Below, one piece after another: positions 1 to 8,397 of a stretch of 18,959 nt of DNA (its first letter is position 1; each line of letters starts with the position of its first letter). The translations under genes and the position numbers were made by a program. The notes beneath the pieces were generated by a model. The model searched no databases. It saw nothing but the letters and a program-made list of their open reading frames with translations, and was not told the origin of the DNA. Source of the DNA: Clostridiales bacterium (GTDB taxonomy: Bacteria; Bacillota; Clostridia; Oscillospirales; CAG-272); NCBI GenBank assembly GCA_003150035.1, contig QALR01000022.1, positions 1 to 18,959 on the forward strand, given 5' to 3'.

Positions 1-108
1 CCGCAGATGTTCGGCAATCCCGAAGTGCTTGATGCGATGGATGCCCGCGGCAGTGAGGTCTTTGAGACCCGCCTCTATCATGAGATTAGTCAGCTGACGG
101 AGGGATGA
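1..108 (+). CDS. C-terminal end of a phage head-tail connector region protein (partial)
   Basis: An open frame enters from the left edge and ends at TGA 106-108, giving the last 35 residues, which finish in SQLTEG. It ends three bases before the next start, as expected inside a tightly packed late operon. The place just upstream of the tail terminator-like gene and sheath gene suggests a tail completion or gp10-like protein. The fragment is too short to assign a family, so the function is inferred from position only. Confidence 0.55.
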   Translation, partial: PQMFGNPEVLDAMDARGSEVFETRLYHEISQLTEG

Positions 109-111
109 TGC

Positions 112-600
112 ATGACGCCATTGCAGTGCGCAAAAGAGATTGCAGACTTCCTGCGCAAAGAGATTGCGCAGGATCAGGAAGGCGTACAGGCGATTTTTGT
201 CGATAAGCCGCCTGAAACGGAAGAGATCCGCGTCTTTGTCGGCTTCTTGCCTCGTGCCTCGACAAATGCAGAGAAGAAAAAACTCTGTCCGGCTATTGTC
301 GTGCGACCTGAATCGGTCTCGGATACAGATGATGGCAGCAGTGTGAAGCTGCTTTTCTCCGTCACGACATATGACGAGGATAAGGAAAGCGGCTATATTT
401 CGCTGTACAATCTGCTCGAATGGATTCGCCTCAAACTTTTGTCGAATAGCCCCATCGGAGAGCGGTGGGATTTGCAGAGTTCATTAGAGACGGCTATACC
501 AGATGAGCAGCCCTTTCCGCAGTGGTGGGGGTATCTTGAGGGCAGCTTCGTCCTGCCACAGCCGCATAAGATTTACTGGAGGAATCTCGGTGAAAGATAA
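112..600 (+). CDS. Putative tail terminator / minor head-tail joining protein
   Basis: A 162-residue soluble protein with no signal peptide or membrane segment. The N-terminus (residues 1-30) is helical and charged. The middle (about 38-95) alternates strand-like segments, with phrases such as CPAIVVRPESV and KLLFSVTTYDED. A helix with YNLLEWIRLKLL follows near residue 105, and the end is aromatic (QWWGYLEGSF). This helix-plus-sheet layout, the length and the place directly before the sheath gene match small terminator proteins that cap the tail at the head junction. The start ATG at 112 follows GGAGGG at 100-104 (spacing about 7). The gene overlaps the next by 11 bases through that gene's GTG start. 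The family assignment is an inference from position and general fold; I do not recognise a diagnostic motif. Confidence 0.55.
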   Translation: MTPLQCAKEIADFLRKEIAQDQEGVQAIFVDKPPETEEIRVFVGFLPRASTNAEKKKLCPAIVVRPESVSDTDDGSSVKLLFSVTTYDEDKESGYISLYNLLEWIRLKLLSNSPIGERWDLQSSLETAIPDEQPFPQWWGYLEGSFVLPQPHKIYWRNLGER

Positions 601-910
601 AATCATGGAATCTGAGGGTATAGAAGATGCCCCAGCGGAGAAAGTAGAAGCACACGAGGAGGCCATGCTTAAAAAAACAGCTGAACCTCTCGTGTATGTA
701 GGCCCTGGCTTCAGAGATTCGCTCCTCAGCACGTATGGCATTTTCGCTGATGGCGTGCCGGAGGAATTTAGAGGCACGGTCTATGAGAAGTTGTTTGTTC
801 CGGCATCGAAGCTTGATGTGGCACGCGCATTGCTGAAACAGAAAGGATCGTACCTGTCTGTGTTCTTTGCGCAGGCGCTCAAGGAGCATGCTGAGAAGAA
901 AGGAGCATAA
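590..910 (+). CDS. Conserved phage protein of unknown function, upstream of the sheath gene
   Basis: A 106-residue protein. I chose GTG 590 because GGAGG at 578-582 lies 7 bases upstream. A longer frame back to 503 would lie inside the preceding gene, and ATG 605 is a weaker alternative. The first 30 residues are acidic and probably disordered. The rest (LVYVGPGFRDSLLSTYGIF, then a helical end rich in Lys, Ala and Gln) looks like a compact domain. It ends three bases before the sheath start, so it is co-translated with tail genes. It may be a small joining or connector protein, but I do not recognise the family. Confidence 0.6.
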   Translation: MKDKIMESEGIEDAPAEKVEAHEEAMLKKTAEPLVYVGPGFRDSLLSTYGIFADGVPEEFRGTVYEKLFVPASKLDVARALLKQKGSYLSVFFAQALKEHAEKKGA

Positions 911-913
911 ATT

Positions 914-2362
914 ATGGCTTTTTATCATGGTGTAAGAGCGTCGGAAGTACCTACGTCTGTCATCACGCCGGTAGCGACTACAGCGGGACTGCCAGTCGTC
1001 TTTGGCACGGCTCCGGTGCATCTGACGAGTGAGCCGACGCGCTATGTAAATCAGCCGGTCATCTGCTACAGCTGGGATGAGGCTGTAGCGAAGCTCGGCT
1101 ACAGCGAGGACTGGGACAAGTACACGCTGTCTGAGGTTATGTACTCGGAGTTCAAGCTTTACGGTGTCGAGCCGGTCGTCTTTGTCAATGTACTGGACCC
1201 GACAAAGCACAAGAAATCAGTCAAGGATACCGAGGGCCGCGCAGTGAGTGATCATCAGATTGTCGTCAATGATTCCGTCCTGCTTGATACGCTCGTCGTC
1301 AAGAGAAACTCGGCGGCAGAACCGGCAGTACTGGGCACGGATTACACGGCGGCTTATGACGATGATGGCCAGCTCATCATCTCGATTCTCGAGTCTGGCA
1401 AGATTTACAGTGAGGCGACGCTGATTCTCGAGTATGATGCTGTCGACGCGACGAAAGTCACGTCTGCTGATATCATCGGCGGTGCATCTTCGGACGGCAA
1501 GACGAAGGGCCTCGAGCTCATCGATTCGATTTACACGATGCTCTCGCTCGTCCCTGGCATCATCATGGCGCCTGGCTTTACTGAGGACCCGACAGTGGCG
1601 GCCGTCATCAAAGCGAAGGCACTCAATATCAGTGAGCTCTTCCGCTGCATCGTGCTGACGGATGTCGATACGGGAGCTGTCAAGTCGTACAGCGATGTCA
1701 ATGCGTGGAAAAATAAGAATAATTACACGGGTAAGAATCAGGTCGTATGCTGGCCTTGCGTCAAGAATGGCGACATGGTATTCCATATGTCGACACACAT
1801 CCTCGGTGTCATTGGCGTGATGGATGCCGCGAACAGCGATGTGCCATACCAGTCTCCGTCCAATCGTGAGATGCAGATCACGGGCACATGCCTCAAGGAT
1901 GGCACGGATGTCATGCTTTCTCTGCCGCAGGCAAATCTCCTGAACAGCCAGGGCATCATGACGGCTATCAATTTCAGTGGCGGCTGGAAGTCTTGGGGTA
2001 ACTACACTGGCGCATATCCGTCTGTCACGGATGTCAAGGATACCTTCATCTGCGTGCGCCGTATGTTTGACTGGCAGTATCAGACGTTTATTCTGACGTA
2101 CTGGCAGGAAGTCGATGTGCCGATCATGCCGCGCCTCATCAAGGCAATCATCGGCAGTGAGCGCATCCGTCTGAATGGCCTTATCTCGAGAGGATACCTG
2201 CTTGGCGCGGATATTGCCTTCCTCGAGAGTGAGAACCCGACGACAGATCTGCTGCAGGGCATTGTCCGCTTCCACACGAAGATTACACCGCCAGTACCGG
2301 CACAGGATATCGAGGATATTCTTGAGTACGATGTCAATAATTTCAAGGCCCTTTTTGAGTGA
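914..2362 (+). CDS. Phage tail sheath protein (gpFI-like)
   Basis: A 482-residue protein forming the contractile outer tube of a myovirus tail. The N-terminus (YHGVRASEVPTSVITPV, then VVFGTAPVHL) is the usual sheath opening, in which a strand passes to the neighbouring subunit. The middle has the sheath phrase VVFVNVLDPTKHK near residue 90. The C-terminal domain contains RRMFDWQYQTFILTYW and a run ending in YDVNNFKALFE, matching the conserved C-terminal sheath domain that contacts the tube. The length fits P2-type and Firmicutes sheath proteins. It sits directly before the tube gene, the standard order. The start ATG 914 follows GAAAGGAGC at 896-905. Confidence is high because sheath and tube are adjacent and the flanking strands are typical. 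Confidence 0.93.
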   Translation: MAFYHGVRASEVPTSVITPVATTAGLPVVFGTAPVHLTSEPTRYVNQPVICYSWDEAVAKLGYSEDWDKYTLSEVMYSEFKLYGVEPVVFVNVLDPTKHKKSVKDTEGRAVSDHQIVVNDSVLLDTLVVKRNSAAEPAVLGTDYTAAYDDDGQLIISILESGKIYSEATLILEYDAVDATKVTSADIIGGASSDGKTKGLELIDSIYTMLSLVPGIIMAPGFTEDPTVAAVIKAKALNISELFRCIVLTDVDTGAVKSYSDVNAWKNKNNYTGKNQVVCWPCVKNGDMVFHMSTHILGVIGVMDAANSDVPYQSPSNREMQITGTCLKDGTDVMLSLPQANLLNSQGIMTAINFSGGWKSWGNYTGAYPSVTDVKDTFICVRRMFDWQYQTFILTYWQEVDVPIMPRLIKAIIGSERIRLNGLISRGYLLGADIAFLESENPTTDLLQGIVRFHTKITPPVPAQDIEDILEYDVNNFKALFE

Positions 2363-2377
2363 GGAGAGTGAATCTGC

Positions 2378-2905
2378 ATGAAATACAATCAGATTAATGA
2401 ACTGATTACGGATTGGCGTGCATATCTCGAAGGTAAGAATGATATGTATGGTGCCAAGGAAATCGAGTTCCCGGAGCTCAAGAATTTGACGACGGATATC
2501 GAGGGCATTGGTATTGCTGGCAAAATCAATGCTCCAGTGCACGGCCATTTTGATTCAACGGAGGTGACAATCAAGTGGCAGGTGCCGAATAAGATGAGCC
2601 TTGGCCTCTTTGGCGGAAGGCCTATCTCTATTGAGGCATATGGCGATATTCAGGGCTTCAAGTCCGGCAAGACAGAGTATGCGCATGACCAGCTCTACGC
2701 TGCTATCCGCGGGCGCATCAAGTCGGCTAAGCCGGGTACGATGAAGGCTGGCGATGCGATGGAGAGCGAGACGGTCATCGAGGCGCACTACATCAAAATC
2801 GAGTACGAAGGCAATACGATTCTTGAGGTTGATAAGTACGGCTACAAGACCGTCATCGACGGTGTTGATGTCCTTGGAGACATCCGTAAGAATATCGGCA
2901 TGTGA
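2378..2905 (+). CDS. Phage major tail tube protein (gpFII-like)
   Basis: A 175-residue protein, the usual size for a P2-type tube subunit. The N-terminal half contains FPELKNLTTDIEGIGIAGKI, a phrase characteristic of gpFII relatives, in which the protein binds to the axis of the tail. The middle has alternating strands that would form the inner tube barrel (EVTIKWQVPNK). The C-terminal half carries EAHYIKIEYEGNTILEVDKY, also typical. The gene starts 15 bases after the sheath stop, with GGAGAG upstream at 2362-2367. The tube polymerises inside the sheath around the tape measure protein, using the chaperones encoded next. Confidence 0.93.
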   Translation: MKYNQINELITDWRAYLEGKNDMYGAKEIEFPELKNLTTDIEGIGIAGKINAPVHGHFDSTEVTIKWQVPNKMSLGLFGGRPISIEAYGDIQGFKSGKTEYAHDQLYAAIRGRIKSAKPGTMKAGDAMESETVIEAHYIKIEYEGNTILEVDKYGYKTVIDGVDVLGDIRKNIGM

Positions 2906-2922
2906 TGTGAGGAGGTATAAAA

Positions 2923-3303
2923 ATGGCAGAAGAAAAAGATACGATGACGGCAGAGGCTGAAGTTACGATGCCTGACGCTGACACGACAGAAGTGAAACAT
3001 GAGGTCCAGATAATTAATCCCAACAACATCCTGCACCTCTCGAAGCCGTTGCGCAATGGCAACGAGGAGCTCATCTTTGATTGGGATAAAATTACGGGTT
3101 ACAACCTCATCGCCTGCGAGCGTGCGGCGAAGAAGAAGGACCCGTCTATCATGGTCCCGTCACTGAGCCAGTCCTACCAGGCGATGGTGGCCGGCCTGGC
3201 CGCCAATGTCCGCTATGATGATATCTGCGGTATGGGTGCGAGGGACTTTAGCGCAGCGTGCTTGATGGCGCAGAATTTTTTACTCGGCAATGCGGAGACC
3301 TAA
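2923..3303 (+). CDS. Tail assembly chaperone, short form (gpE-like)
   Basis: A 126-residue protein matching the gpE type of P2-like phages: an acidic variable N-terminus, then a conserved region (LSKPLRNGNEELIFDW, then ITGYNLIACERAAKK). It binds the tape measure protein so that the tube can form. GAGGAGGT at 2909-2916 is the ribosome site. Near the end the frame reads AAT TTT TTA, which with the preceding base gives the heptamer T TTT TTA at 3276-3282. Slippage by -1 there would join this protein to the next frame. The short form ends at TAA 3301-3303. The gene lies between tube and tape measure, the standard place for E and the E/E' frameshift pair. Confidence 0.85.
   Translation: MAEEKDTMTAEAEVTMPDADTTEVKHEVQIINPNNILHLSKPLRNGNEELIFDWDKITGYNLIACERAAKKKDPSIMVPSLSQSYQAMVAGLAANVRYDDICGMGARDFSAACLMAQNFLLGNAET
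3276..3282 (+). promoter_or_regulatory. -1 ribosomal frameshift slippery heptamer T TTT TTA
   Basis: The bases TTTTTTA sit so that the chaperone frame reads TTT TTA, which matches the X XXY YYZ rule for -1 slippage and equals the HIV-1 gag-pol heptamer. The downstream frame is open for 62 codons and belongs to the -1 frame. Slippage efficiency cannot be read from the sequence. A GC-rich region follows (ACTCGGCAATGCGGAG), which may pair as a stimulator, but I did not confirm a stem. Confidence 0.75.
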
Positions 3304-3470
3304 GCACGCTCCGTCTCTCCGCACTGCGTCTATCCAAGTATAGCAATACATCAATCGATTTTTTCTTGCGTATCCCGATTGATGAGTTCTATGCCTGGAT
3401 AGACGTAATGAATGGGGAAGTAGCGCGGGAGAATCAGGAAATGGAAGCATCTATGAATGACGCAAAGTGA
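3282..3470 (+). CDS. Frameshift extension of the tail assembly chaperone (gpE'-like), -1 frame
   Basis: This frame lies -1 to the chaperone gene (2923 is frame 1, this is frame 3). It has an ATG at 3258, but no ribosome site was seen ahead of it. The most likely expression is by -1 slippage at T TTT TTA (3276-3282), giving a fusion of about 182 residues that carries 62 new residues, including FFLRIPIDEFYAWIDVMNGE and an acidic end. The fusion then stops at TGA 3468-3470, 18 bases before the tape measure gene. Known relatives (P2 E/E', lambda G/GT) behave the same way, with the long form linking the tape measure to tube subunits. Confidence 0.75.
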   Translation, partial: TRQCGDLSTLRLSALRLSKYSNTSIDFFLRIPIDEFYAWIDVMNGEVARENQEMEASMNDAK

Positions 3471-3487
3471 AGAAGGGAGGTGGCTGA

Positions 3488-6400
3488 ATGGCGGGCAGAA
3501 TTATGGAGCTGGCAATAGCCATCAAGGGGCGCTTGGATGGCTCAGTGACGTCGTCTATGCAAAAGGCAGTCAGTGAGTCGCGCAAACTGCAGAAGCAGCT
3601 TACACAAGCGAACCGTGCGATGCAGGAGGCTCAGAAAGCCGCATCTGCTGAGCAGAAGGCGATGGGTCATGTCAGCGCGGCTCAGTATGAGCACATTGCC
3701 TTCTTGCAGGGCAAAATCAATGCTTTGACGCAAAGGCGCTCGGATATTCTCGATGCGCAGGCGAAGAAGGAGAATGCGGAAAATAAATTTTCGGCAGCGA
3801 CTGGCAATCTTGCCAAGGGAGCCGCTGTAGTAGCTGCCGGAGCTGCCCCCTTGGCGGCCATGATCGGCACGGCGGCAACCTTTGAGCAGGCTATGTCAAA
3901 GGTAAAGGCTATCACAAACTCATCAAATGAGGATATGGCCAGGCTGAATGAGACGGCTCAGCAGCTCGGCGCGTCGACGCAGTTTTCGGCCACGCAGGCC
4001 GCAGAGGCTATGTCGTATCTCGGTATGGCCGGCTGGAAGACCGATCAGATTATCGCCGGCATGCCTGGCATGCTCGACTTGGCTGCTGCGTCCGGCAGTG
4101 ACCTGGCAACCGTCGCCGATATCGTCTCGGACGACCTCACGGCTTTTGGCATGAGTGCAGATCAAGCCGGCCATATGGCGGACGTCATGGCAGCCGCCTC
4201 GACAAACGCGAATACCAACGTTGAGATGATGGGCATGACCTTTAAGTATGCCGGTGCTGTAGCCGGTGCGCTCGGCTATTCCCTAGAGGATGTCTCGATT
4301 GCCACGGGCCTTATGGCCAATGCCGGTATCAAGGCCGATCAGGCTGGTACGTCGCTGCGCGCCATCATGACGCGCCTCATTGACCCACCAAAAGATGCCG
4401 CGACGGCACTTGATGCACTCGGTATCTCGGCGATTAATGCGGATGGCAGTGTCAAGCCATTCCGCCAGACTATCATGGAGCTGCGTGAGAAATTCAAGGG
4501 CCTGTCACAGTCGGAAAAAGCACAGATGGCCTCGAGTATTGCCGGTACAGAGGCAATGAGTGGCTTCCTCGCCGTCGTCAATGCGTCAGACAGTGATTTC
4601 GATACGTTGGCCAATGCCATTGACAATGCGGACGGTGCATCCAAAAAGATGGCCGACACGATGAATGACAATGCGAAAGGCAGCGCCATCCAGCTTGAGT
4701 CTGCCATTGATGGTGTATCGATTGCCATCGGCAGTATCTTTTTGCCGACGTTGGCCATGATTGCCGGCGCAATGGCGCAGGCGGTTGGCAGTGTTGCCAA
4801 CTGGGCCAAAGGACATCAGGAGCTTGTCGGCATCATCATTACGGCGACAGTGGCTATTGCTGGCCTCATTATGGCTGTCCTGGCCATCAATGCTGCCGCG
4901 GCTGGCATCATGTACTTGAAGAATTCATTTCTTTTGTACAAGACGGTCGTGTCGGATGCCAATATCGTCATGCGGCTGTGGGCTGGAGCGACGAAGGTGG
5001 CTGCGGCTGCACAGATGGCATTTAACGCTGTTATGTCGGTCAACCCGATTATCTTAATCATCATGGCCATCTTGGCGGCTGTAGCAGCATTTGTCTACTT
5101 CTACAATACGAATGAGAAATTTCGTAATATGGTCATTTCGGCGTGGAATGCCATCAAAACGACGGCATCATCTGTCTGGTCCGCTATTGTTGCTGCGATT
5201 GGAGGGGCCTGGGAAGGAATCGTGTCTGCTGCACAGGCGGGCATGGACATCCTGAATGGCATCTGGAATGCGATGGTGAGAGCCGCACAATCTGCTTATG
5301 CTGCTCTCATGGCAATTGTCGCTGCTTTCGTGGCAGCGGCTTCGGCTGTATGGCGTGTGATTCTTGTAGCCGCACGTGTTGTCTGGTTTGCCATTAAGGC
5401 TGTGATTGTTATTGTGGCCGTGGCCATCACATCCGTCATGTGGGCTATGGCGCATGCCATCATGGCCATCTGGCAGGCGATTGGTCCTACGGTGATGGCT
5501 GTATGGCAGGGCATCTGCAGCGCAGTATCCTCAGCTATCCGCATTATCACGGGCATTGTGGAGAATATGGCGATGCTGCTCTCGACGGTCTGGAATGGCA
5601 TTGTGCAGGCGGCGCAGTTTGTCTGGAATGGGCTTGTCATGATTGTGCAAGGCGTCATGTCGGCCATCACTTTCATCATCCAAGGCGCTGTAGCTGTAAT
5701 TACTGCATACTGGACATTTATAGCCCCGATATACATAGCAATCTGGGATGCGATTTGCTCTGCCGTGAGTATGGTCGTCTCTGTCATTGTGTCTATCGTC
5801 AGCGCAGCTGGCGCTTTGATTATGGCGGTTTGGGACGCCATCTGCGCGGTCGCAACGGCAGTCTGGAGTGCAATCTGCGCTGTGGTTACGATGGTCGTAT
5901 CAGTCATCATGGGCATCGTTGACGCGGCGGCGGCTATGATCATGGCCGCATGGGATGCGATTTACCAAGCTGCCGTGTCGGCCTGGGAGGCCATCGTCGG
6001 CGTCGTGCAGGGCGTCATTGATGCAGTCGTGAATACGGTCAATGAGGGCATTGCGTGGGTTGAAGACAGATGGAATCATCTGCGAGAAATCTTTTCTGCA
6101 CCTATCCAGGCTGTCGTCAATTTTGTAAAGACTGGCAGCTTGGAAGCAGAATCTGCTGCGGAAGAGCAGGTCGGCGAGTCTGCAGCTGGCGGCGTATTTA
6201 CACATCCGTATCTGACTTGGGTGGCCGAGGCTGGCTATCCTGAGGTCATCGTGCCGACGAGAAAATCTGCACGCGCTGTGTCGCTCTGGCAGACGGCAGG
6301 CCGCATGCTCGGCCTTGTGCCGGATGGCGTCAAGACTGAGCCGGCACCTGAAGCAAAAGCATCTTCCCAGCCAGTAGCAATGCCGACGCCGCGGGAATCT

Positions 6401-6583
6401 GCCAGTAGCCCGTCCGTCAAAGTATCTTTTGCTCCAACGGTCAATATCTCTGGACAGGCAGACGCGGGCGTCGCTGAGATAATCCGCGCGGCCCTGGCCG
6501 AGCAGAAGCGACAGTTTGAACGCGACCTTCCTGACATGCTGCGGCGGGCACGCGCAAATGAGAGGAGGCTGTCTTATGCCTAA
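3488..6583 (+). CDS. Tail tape measure protein (TP901 type, tryptophan-rich)
   Basis: A 1031-residue protein that sets tail length and is thought to pass into the host membrane during DNA injection. Residues about 15-110 form a charged helical region. Residues about 125-420 match the TP901 core (AATFEQAMSKVKAITNSS, then GMAGWKTDQI, then GIKADQAGTSLRAIMTRL). Hydrophobic segments follow near 445-475 and 515-540. Residues about 555-860 contain 19 tryptophans, most in W-x-[AG]-[ILM] units (WNAI, WSAI, WDAI, WEGI), a hydrophobic helical repeat. The C-terminal part has the conserved EAGYPEVIVPT phrase near residue 915 followed by a Pro/Ala linker and a helical end. GGGAGGTGG at 3475-3483 is a strong ribosome site before ATG 3488. 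Identification is firm from position, length and the core domain. Confidence 0.93.
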   Translation: MAGRIMELAIAIKGRLDGSVTSSMQKAVSESRKLQKQLTQANRAMQEAQKAASAEQKAMGHVSAAQYEHIAFLQGKINALTQRRSDILDAQAKKENAENKFSAATGNLAKGAAVVAAGAAPLAAMIGTAATFEQAMSKVKAITNSSNEDMARLNETAQQLGASTQFSATQAAEAMSYLGMAGWKTDQIIAGMPGMLDLAAASGSDLATVADIVSDDLTAFGMSADQAGHMADVMAAASTNANTNVEMMGMTFKYAGAVAGALGYSLEDVSIATGLMANAGIKADQAGTSLRAIMTRLIDPPKDAATALDALGISAINADGSVKPFRQTIMELREKFKGLSQSEKAQMASSIAGTEAMSGFLAVVNASDSDFDTLANAIDNADGASKKMADTMNDNAKGSAIQLESAIDGVSIAIGSIFLPTLAMIAGAMAQAVGSVANWAKGHQELVGIIITATVAIAGLIMAVLAINAAAAGIMYLKNSFLLYKTVVSDANIVMRLWAGATKVAAAAQMAFNAVMSVNPIILIIMAILAAVAAFVYFYNTNEKFRNMVISAWNAIKTTASSVWSAIVAAIGGAWEGIVSAAQAGMDILNGIWNAMVRAAQSAYAALMAIVAAFVAAASAVWRVILVAARVVWFAIKAVIVIVAVAITSVMWAMAHAIMAIWQAIGPTVMAVWQGICSAVSSAIRIITGIVENMAMLLSTVWNGIVQAAQFVWNGLVMIVQGVMSAITFIIQGAVAVITAYWTFIAPIYIAIWDAICSAVSMVVSVIVSIVSAAGALIMAVWDAICAVATAVWSAICAVVTMVVSVIMGIVDAAAAMIMAAWDAIYQAAVSAWEAIVGVVQGVIDAVVNTVNEGIAWVEDRWNHLREIFSAPIQAVVNFVKTGSLEAESAAEEQVGESAAGGVFTHPYLTWVAEAGYPEVIVPTRKSARAVSLWQTAGRMLGLVPDGVKTEPAPEAKASSQPVAMPTPRESASSPSVKVSFAPTVNISGQADAGVAEIIRAALAEQKRQFERDLPDMLRRARANERRLSYA

Positions 6584-6779
6584 GACATACACGACGGTCC
6601 AGGGCGACATGTGGGACAGTATTGCTTATAAAGTGTACGGCCGAGAATACGGCATGGACACACTGCTGAAAGCCAACCAAGCATACCGCGATGTGGCGAT
6701 ATTCCCACAGGGAGTACAGCTCGTCTGTCCTGATCTGCCAGAAAGCGCAGCGGCTATCATGCCGCCGTGGAGGCGATGA
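6576..6779 (+). CDS. Tail protein X (gpX-like, LysM-type fold)
   Basis: A 67-residue protein beginning MPKTYTTVQGDMWDSIAYK. ATG 6576 is chosen because AGAGGAGG at 6561-6568 lies a good distance upstream; an ATG at 6516 would make an unconvincing extension inside the tape measure gene. The phrase VQGDMWDSIAYKVYG, followed by LLKANQAYRD and FPQGVQLVCPDL, is the LysM-like pattern of P2 gpX, a small baseplate or tail hub protein. It overlaps the tape measure end by 8 bases, and the hub gene follows 1 base after it. Both fit P2 order (X then D). Confidence 0.88.
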   Translation: MPKTYTTVQGDMWDSIAYKVYGREYGMDTLLKANQAYRDVAIFPQGVQLVCPDLPESAAAIMPPWRR

Positions 6780-6780
6780 C

Positions 6781-7902
6781 GTGTTTAACATTCTTGATCA
6801 ATGGCTGCTCGGCCTGACTGGCGGCGCGAAGCTGTCGCGGCGCGCATGGGTGGTCATCGAGTACACACCCAAAGGAAGTGGGGAAAAGAAGGATATCTCT
6901 GAGGATATCAGCAAATACTTTCTCTCTCTGTCATTCACTGACAATCTCTCTGATACTGTCGACGACATTACGCTGACTCTCGAGGATAAGGCTCAGCTCT
7001 GGCTTGAGGAGTGGTTCCCTGAGGTCGGAGCAAAGCTTGGCATTATCATCCACACGTACAACTGGACAAATCTTGCTGACGGAGAGCAGTACCTTCCCCT
7101 CGGTGAGTATGAGATTGATGAGATCGAGACGGAGGGTTTCCCTTCAACAGTGCAAATCAAAGCAGTATCCGCTTTGAGTGACAGCAGCTTGCGCGGTGTC
7201 AAGAAAAATCGCACTTGGGAGAATATCTCGGTCTGGAAATGTGCCAGTGACATCTGCAAAGAGAATAGCATCGATATTGTCTGGGACTGCGATGAGAATC
7301 CGAATCTCGACCATGTTGAACAGGCGAACCAGAGCGACCTGGAATTTCTTGAAAAAATCTGCAAAGACAATGGCAAGAATCTCAAGGTCATGATTGATAA
7401 GATTGTCATCTTCGATGATGACAAGTACGAGGCAAAGACGCCGGTATTCTTCTGCTTGAAGCCTGGTGCGTATGGAGTACCAGGCAGTGGGGGAGAGCTC
7501 CTGCTCTCTGGTATCACAGATTATAAACTCAAGGCAAAGACACGTGATGTCTACTGGAAATGCCATGTGCGGTATCAGCGGACACAGGATAAGACCGTCA
7601 TCGAGGGAGAATTTGCCGCTCCCGACAAGACGGACGGCCCAATCCTCACCGTCAATGACCAGGTCAAGGACAAGACTGAGGCTGACCGGCTCGCAAAGAA
7701 GAAGCTGCGCGAAAAAAATAAAGAGGCGTATACAGGCTCAATCACTCTTGTCGGTAATTTTTATGTCGTTGCTGGTCTTGTAACGGAGCTGAAAGGCTTC
7801 GGCAAATTTGATGGGAAATACATCATTGTGAAAGCGGAGCATCAAGTCGGTGCAGCCTACACGACGAGCATAGATATCAGGAGGTGCTTGAATGGGTATT
7901 GA
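6781..7902 (+). CDS. Baseplate hub protein (gpD-like late control protein)
   Basis: A 373-residue protein. GTG 6781 is chosen because GGAGG at 6769-6773 lies 7 bases upstream and gpX ends just before it. Residues near 40-110 have YFLSLSFTDNLSDTVDDI and LTLEDKAQLW. Residues about 170-230 contain TWENISVWKCASDIC and ANQSDLEFLEKICKDNGK, the conserved hub phrase (a DLEFL...G segment seen in gpD and related gp27/XkdQ hubs). A repeated-strand C-terminal part ends with AAYTTSIDIRRCLNGY. The hub forms the trimeric ring that carries the spike encoded next, whose start overlaps this gene by 11 bases. Confidence 0.9.
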   Translation: MFNILDQWLLGLTGGAKLSRRAWVVIEYTPKGSGEKKDISEDISKYFLSLSFTDNLSDTVDDITLTLEDKAQLWLEEWFPEVGAKLGIIIHTYNWTNLADGEQYLPLGEYEIDEIETEGFPSTVQIKAVSALSDSSLRGVKKNRTWENISVWKCASDICKENSIDIVWDCDENPNLDHVEQANQSDLEFLEKICKDNGKNLKVMIDKIVIFDDDKYEAKTPVFFCLKPGAYGVPGSGGELLLSGITDYKLKAKTRDVYWKCHVRYQRTQDKTVIEGEFAAPDKTDGPILTVNDQVKDKTEADRLAKKKLREKNKEAYTGSITLVGNFYVVAGLVTELKGFGKFDGKYIIVKAEHQVGAAYTTSIDIRRCLNGY

Positions 7903-8362
7903 CTTGTCAGAGTATATCTTCGTCGGCCTTGTTTCATCGGTAGATCCTGCTCATGGAACGGCTGTCGTGACACGTCCAGACCGCGACGGACGCACGACGG
8001 CGCCGCTGTCTGTGCTCCAGCGCGGTGCAAAGGATACTAAGGATTTCTGGATGCCGGCTATCGACGACCAGGTCGTCTGTATTCTCTTGCCTGACTCGTC
8101 CGGTAAGGGACCGTCGATGGGCTGGATCGTCGGAGCGTGCTACTCCGATATTGATACCGTGCCGTCTGGCGCAAGCAGCTCAACTCGCGTGCTCGCTCAT
8201 CCAGGCGACATGACGCTGCGAATCGGCGGCACACTGACGATTGAGGCCGGCACGCTTGATATCCACGGAGGCGGCGATGTCGTGGCGAGTGGTATATCCC
8301 TTACCGGCCACGTGCATGGAGGTGTCTTGTCGGGCGGCTCGACGACGAGCGGACCGCAGTGA
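7892..8362 (+). CDS. Baseplate spike protein (gpV-like)
   Basis: A 156-residue protein forming the membrane-piercing needle. Residues about 8-95 form the OB-like domain (FVGLVSSVDPAHGTAVVTR, then DFWMPAIDDQVVCIL). Residues about 115-135 are short beta-helix repeats (LRIGGTLTIEAGTLDIHG). The C-terminus has SLTGHVHGGVLSGG, in which the His-x-His pair matches the apex iron-binding motif of P2 gpV and phi92 gp138. The AGGAGGTG site at 7879-7886 lies upstream of ATG 7892. The stop TGA shares bases with a candidate ATG for the next gene. The length is short for gpV but enough for the domains seen. Confidence 0.9.
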   Translation: MGIDLSEYIFVGLVSSVDPAHGTAVVTRPDRDGRTTAPLSVLQRGAKDTKDFWMPAIDDQVVCILLPDSSGKGPSMGWIVGACYSDIDTVPSGASSSTRVLAHPGDMTLRIGGTLTIEAGTLDIHGGGDVVASGISLTGHVHGGVLSGGSTTSGPQ

Positions 8363-8397
8363 TGATACTTTGCAAGACAAGAAAGGTAGTGGTGCTT

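Noticed and set aside
1217..2548. Long - strand open frame inside the sheath gene
   Set aside because: It mirrors the codon structure of the sheath gene, has no ribosome site and no recognisable domain.
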